This document shows positions 61,346 through 64,000 of a stretch of DNA of 64,000 bases, in pieces. Source of the stretch: Clostridiales bacterium (GTDB taxonomy: Bacteria > Bacillota > Clostridia > Christensenellales > CAG-138); the NCBI GenBank assembly GCA_012838425.1, contig DUPG01000001.1, positions 49,592-113,591 of the forward strand, in the 5' to 3' direction. Within the stretch, counting starts at the first letter, position 1; each line of letters opens with the position of its first letter. Made by a program: the position numbers and the translations under genes. The notes below the pieces were generated by a model. That model did no database searches and was not told the DNA's origin. It saw only the letters and a list, made by a program, of their open reading frames with translations.

Positions 61346-62050
61346 CTAAACTCCCGGCATGAGCCCCAACAGGAAGCTCATATGATAAAAGAAAGGCGCG
61401 AAAACCGAATTGTCAAGCATCTGATGCAGGAAATCGAACTGCATGGCAATCAGAATTAGCGGAACTACCATAAATATAGCAAACAGCATGAGTATTCCCT
61501 TCAAAAAACCGCAGCCTGCCGATATAGGAATATTGAACTGCGTCAGCTTAGGCAGGCGCACCGCATATTCAAAAGCATGAACAGCATAGCTTAAAATTAT
61601 GTATGTTACAAGGAATATCAACAGAAAAGACAGTATGTTGACAGCGACGCACACTATGGTTTGATTGTAATAGTCGCCCAATGTGGTTATGTTCATATCG
61701 CGGAATGCCTGCTTTGCGACATTCTCTTGAATTTCCTTAGCATAGGGGTAGGGAAGCTTGGGGTTGTCGGCAATAGCTGAAATCTGCGAAGGGCTTAAAG
61801 AGTCAATATTCTTCCTCGCTAATTCAACATCGCCCACGAATTCTGAACCTTCTGTATAATAAAGCAGCATATTGAAAAGCGTTTCATTGCTTTTTACGGA
61901 GTTGGCGACAAGCGGCATGAATATCATTCCGCACGCCCAGCTTACAATGAATACGCCTATGAGCAGCACCGAAGGCAAGAAGCCGCGGTAAATGCCCGAA
62001 AGCATAAAGAATGCCAATACAGCAATTACAAATAAGTCAATTAGGTTCAT
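61346..62050 (-). CDS. CvpA family membrane protein
   Basis: 234 residues with four to five membrane helices: 1-20 (LIDLFVIAVLAFFMLSGIYRGFL), 25-50, 130-155 and 175-205. The NLIDLFVIAVLAFFMLSGIYRG start is the CvpA signature. An extra soluble loop of about 80 residues lies between helices 2 and 3. Role in envelope biology is poorly known. Nine bases after the DUF5711 gene. Confidence 0.75.
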   Translation of the reverse strand: MNLIDLFVIAVLAFFMLSGIYRGFLPSVLLIGVFIVSWACGMIFMPLVANSVKSNETLFNMLLYYTEGSEFVGDVELARKNIDSLSPSQISAIADNPKLPYPYAKEIQENVAKQAFRDMNITTLGDYYNQTIVCVAVNILSFLLIFLVTYIILSYAVHAFEYAVRLPKLTQFNIPISAGCGFLKGILMLFAIFMVVPLILIAMQFDFLHQMLDNSVFAPFFYHMSFLLGLMPGV

Positions 62051-62058
62051 ACCCTACC

Positions 62059-63177
62059 TCACGGTTTAAGCGTTATTAAATACAGCTCCGCGCCGCTTGA
62101 TATAAGCAGCTTATTGTCTGATAGCTTTGTAGCGCCGTCAACGGCTATGCTCAGCTTATACGAGCCGTCCTCGCCGCCCTGTGTACTATACCTGTTTAGG
62201 CGGTTCGCCGTCAACACATACACCCTGTCGTATATGGCAAATACGCCCTTTGCGGTTTCGGGAATGCTCAGTAATTGCAGCTTATCGTCGGGCATACTGC
62301 CCTGCGCCGCCTTGTAAATCCTTACCGATTTCGGGATACTGCCCTCGTCGTCAGCGTCCTTCATCAAGAAAACCGCGCTCGACTTGCTGTATGCGCTGTC
62401 AACATACGAATATCCATAGCACAGCAAACGATAGCTCTCGTAATGCCCCTCGGCTTCATAGCGTATTATGTCGTTAGTTCCCACGGCGAACACGCTTTTT
62501 TCTGTGAAAATCATACGCTCGACAAGCTGATTCTGAATGGTGATTATGCCCGTTTTAGCAGATGTGGTTAAGCTATATGTGGAAATAAGCGTTATTGGCA
62601 TAGATGCCTTGTAGTCAAGCTCTATGGTATATAGCTGGTCATACTTTGTGTTTCTGAAAAAGCCATAGCCTATTAGCTTTCTTCCGTCAAACAATATCTC
62701 GTCTAACTGCTCGCCCGCGGCGTTGTATACTAAAATCTTTTCAGGCTTCTCAGGGCTTGCGCCCGAATTCTCCTCTATATGAACAGCAACAAAGCCGTGA
62801 TAGCATTTTACGGATAGAACAGTTCCAGAAAGGTCAAGACTCACCTGATTCTTAGGAATTCGCACAGAGGTATTCGTATAAACCACCTGAACGGAATCGC
62901 TGCCGGCTAACTTTACATCTGTATTCTCAAGCATTACGGAATAGTTCTGCTTGGAATCCGAAAGCGAATAGTAGTTTAGGCTGCTGCCCTCAATATATAC
63001 GAAGCCGTTCCCCGTAAAGGCATAGTTGTAATATATGCCGAACGGCAGCTTCACAACGCTTTTAATGGGCGAAGTAAATTTAGGAACGACAATAGAAGCC
63101 GCTATTATCGCCCCAACAGCAAACAGGAGAATCAAAATAATTAAACCACTTTTACGCTTTCTCTGCGGCTGACGCAA
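62059..63177 (-). CDS. DUF5711-like membrane-anchored propeller protein
   Basis: 372 residues. A basic N-terminus (RQPQRKRKSG) then one membrane helix (LIILILLFAVGAIIAASIVV), then repeated beta blades (IYYNYAFTGNGFVYIEGSSLNYYSL, VLSVKCYHGFVAVHIEENSG, KSVFAVGTNDIIRYEAEGHYES, LLISSGAELYLITL) like an eight-part propeller outside the cell. Matches DUF5711, often next to CvpA. Start is TTG; no ATG is near a ribosome-binding site (AAAGGAAG). Confidence 0.72.
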   Translation of the reverse strand: MRQPQRKRKSGLIILILLFAVGAIIAASIVVPKFTSPIKSVVKLPFGIYYNYAFTGNGFVYIEGSSLNYYSLSDSKQNYSVMLENTDVKLAGSDSVQVVYTNTSVRIPKNQVSLDLSGTVLSVKCYHGFVAVHIEENSGASPEKPEKILVYNAAGEQLDEILFDGRKLIGYGFFRNTKYDQLYTIELDYKASMPITLISTYSLTTSAKTGIITIQNQLVERMIFTEKSVFAVGTNDIIRYEAEGHYESYRLLCYGYSYVDSAYSKSSAVFLMKDADDEGSIPKSVRIYKAAQGSMPDDKLQLLSIPETAKGVFAIYDRVYVLTANRLNRYSTQGGEDGSYKLSIAVDGATKLSDNKLLISSGAELYLITLKP

Positions 63178-63207
63178 AATATACTGCTTCCTTTCAGATG
63201 ATACTGT

Positions 63208-63236
63208 ATGATAGCATATTGCAGAGGGGTTTTCAA
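63208..63236 (-). promoter_or_regulatory. Promoter of DUF5711-cvpA-methyltransferase-synthase operon
   Basis: Minus strand TTGAAA, 17 bases, TATCAT; a second TATCAT lies ten bases downstream. Confidence 0.7.
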
Positions 63237-63392
63237 ATACTATATAGTTCCGCTGTCGCTACATTGCAAAAAAGTATTGCAATTATGAACTAATCGCTAT
63301 AGCATAAAATGGCAGAGCATTTCTTGTGATGAATATACCGTTTTCGAAGTCTTTACAGGTCTGCATCGAAATGATTTTTCAGGAGGATAATT

Positions 63393-63745
63393 ATGAAGCG
63401 CACATCAAAAACCTTGGCTTTGGCACTTGTACTTTTAATTACAGCTGCTTTGATTCTTCCAAGCGCAATTGCGGTTGATGAACCCAATTTCTACTCGGGC
63501 AGAATGGGCGACATAGCCATTGGGTTAGACCACTGCTTCGCCCTGCAAACAAACGGCAGGCTTTGGGCATGGGGCATAACGGCTTTGGTCAATTAGGAAA
63601 TGGAGCGCATGAATACAACGATAAAACTAATCCTGTAACGGTATTAAGCTCTGTAAGGCTCATTGAAGCCGCCGACTTCAATAACGACGCAAAAGTGAAT
63701 ACTGGCGACGCAACAAAAATATTGCTGTATATTGTAGGGAAATGA
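63393..63745 (+). pseudogene. RCC1-repeat/dockerin protein remnant with frameshift
   Basis: AGGAGG and ATG, signal peptide (SKTLALALVLLITAALILPSAIA), one RCC1-type repeat (IAIGLDHCFALQTNGRLWAWG), then the frame is lost at GGGG (about 63577). With one more G it continues HNGFGQLGNGAHEYNDKTNPV, then half a dockerin: DFNNDAKVNTGDATKILLYIVGK. RCC1-like proteins normally have several repeats and the dockerin two loops, so internal deletion also occurred. Confidence 0.75.
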
Positions 63746-63752
63746 TGAATAC

Positions 63753-63783
63753 GCCCTGCGGGTGAATGAAGACGCCTGCGGCG
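63753..63783. repeat. Mini-hairpins in inverse orientation
   Basis: GCCC-TGC-GGGT and CGCC-TGC-GGCG (63773-63783) joined by GAATGAAGA, the complement of the TCTTCATT linker, directly after the RCC1-dockerin remnant. Confidence 0.65.
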
Positions 63784-64000
63784 AAAGAAAAAATGCTGTT
63801 AGTATGTTGTACGGGCTTGCCGCGCAAAAGCAAAATGCAATATTATGAGAAAAGGAGTATGGGATAGGTATGCTCCTTTCTTCATATGAAATTGAAAGGC
63901 GAAATATGCTATATTATATACCTAACTTTTTCCTTTGTCCTGATAGCACCTAATCATAATTCTACATTCCGCGTCCGTTTTGGTTTAGTGCGGAATTCCA
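63784..64000. other. Right-edge stretch without recognised feature
   Basis: AT-rich, no supported reading frame, terminator or RNA before the window ends. Confidence 0.4.

Noticed and set aside
1..64000. tRNA or rRNA genes
   Set aside because: No cloverleaf with a T-loop GTTCRA block in proper spacing and no rRNA-like stretch was recognised on either strand.

Overview
The window reads as a chromosomal piece of a Gram-positive, spore-forming member of the Clostridia (Firmicutes). The grounds are spoIVA, strong AGGAGG ribosome-binding sites, sortase-type wall anchors of the PPxTG form, cohesin/dockerin proteins typical of anaerobic polymer degraders, a KOW protein between map and infA, and families such as DUF4003, DUF2935, DUF1292 and DUF5711. 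No closer name can be given from sequence alone. Most mapped promoters follow one pattern, TTGNNN, 16-18 bases, then a TATAAT-like box.

Layout. (1) 1-8.2 kb: a surface cluster with a partial twin-cohesin protein, a large dockerin protein, three cohesin-like proteins with PPxTG-type wall anchors, a PIN-LRR fusion and a nitroreductase. (2) 8.4-12.6 kb: a lipoprotein, a DUF4003 protein, pyrB and a pyrC-like gene. (3) 12.97-24.7 kb: a podovirus-like particle cluster on the minus strand (small protein, capsid, adaptor, propeller-like tail protein, endolysin, holin, terminase, portal), interrupted by spoIVA on the plus strand. A strong promoter with a LexA-type box in its spacer precedes it. No integrase, repressor, replication gene or tail fibre is present. 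(4) 24.9-27 kb: a secreted MBL-fold protein, ispA, xseB. (5) 27-43 kb: the S10-spc-alpha ribosomal supercluster with secY, adk, map, infA and rpoA; rpsM carries a duplication that replaces its C-terminal tail. (6) 43-50.5 kb: divergent, apparently leaderless aroE and holA; tig-clpP-clpX; DUF1292; a GNAT protein. (7) 50.8-55.4 kb: paralogous lipoproteins alternating with type IV pilin-like proteins, one of them a pilin-Ig-like-beta-helix fusion. (8) 55.5-64 kb: DUF2935, a NiCo riboswitch with a CDF metal exporter, decaying dockerin and lipoprotein genes, a double RluA pseudouridine synthase, an rRNA-type methyltransferase, CvpA, DUF5711 and an RCC1-dockerin remnant.

How the parts relate. Wall-anchored cohesins could dock secreted dockerin proteins on the cell surface, and the pilin-adhesin and lipoproteins would add to the same surface. 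The particle cluster looks like a DNA-damage-responsive capsid, packaging and lysis module rather than a complete prophage. Its transcript would run antisense through spoIVA if nothing stops it after the holin gene.

A second theme is non-coding. Many intergenic spaces hold strings of mini-hairpins, each a 4-6 bp GC-rich stem with a 3-4 nt loop, joined by a nearly constant linker (TCTTCATT or its complement; a second class uses ATTAAAT-like linkers). Stem sequence changes from unit to unit while self-complementarity is kept. I do not recognise this family. It and the spoIVA-split, SOS-boxed particle cluster are the two observations I consider most worth pursuing.
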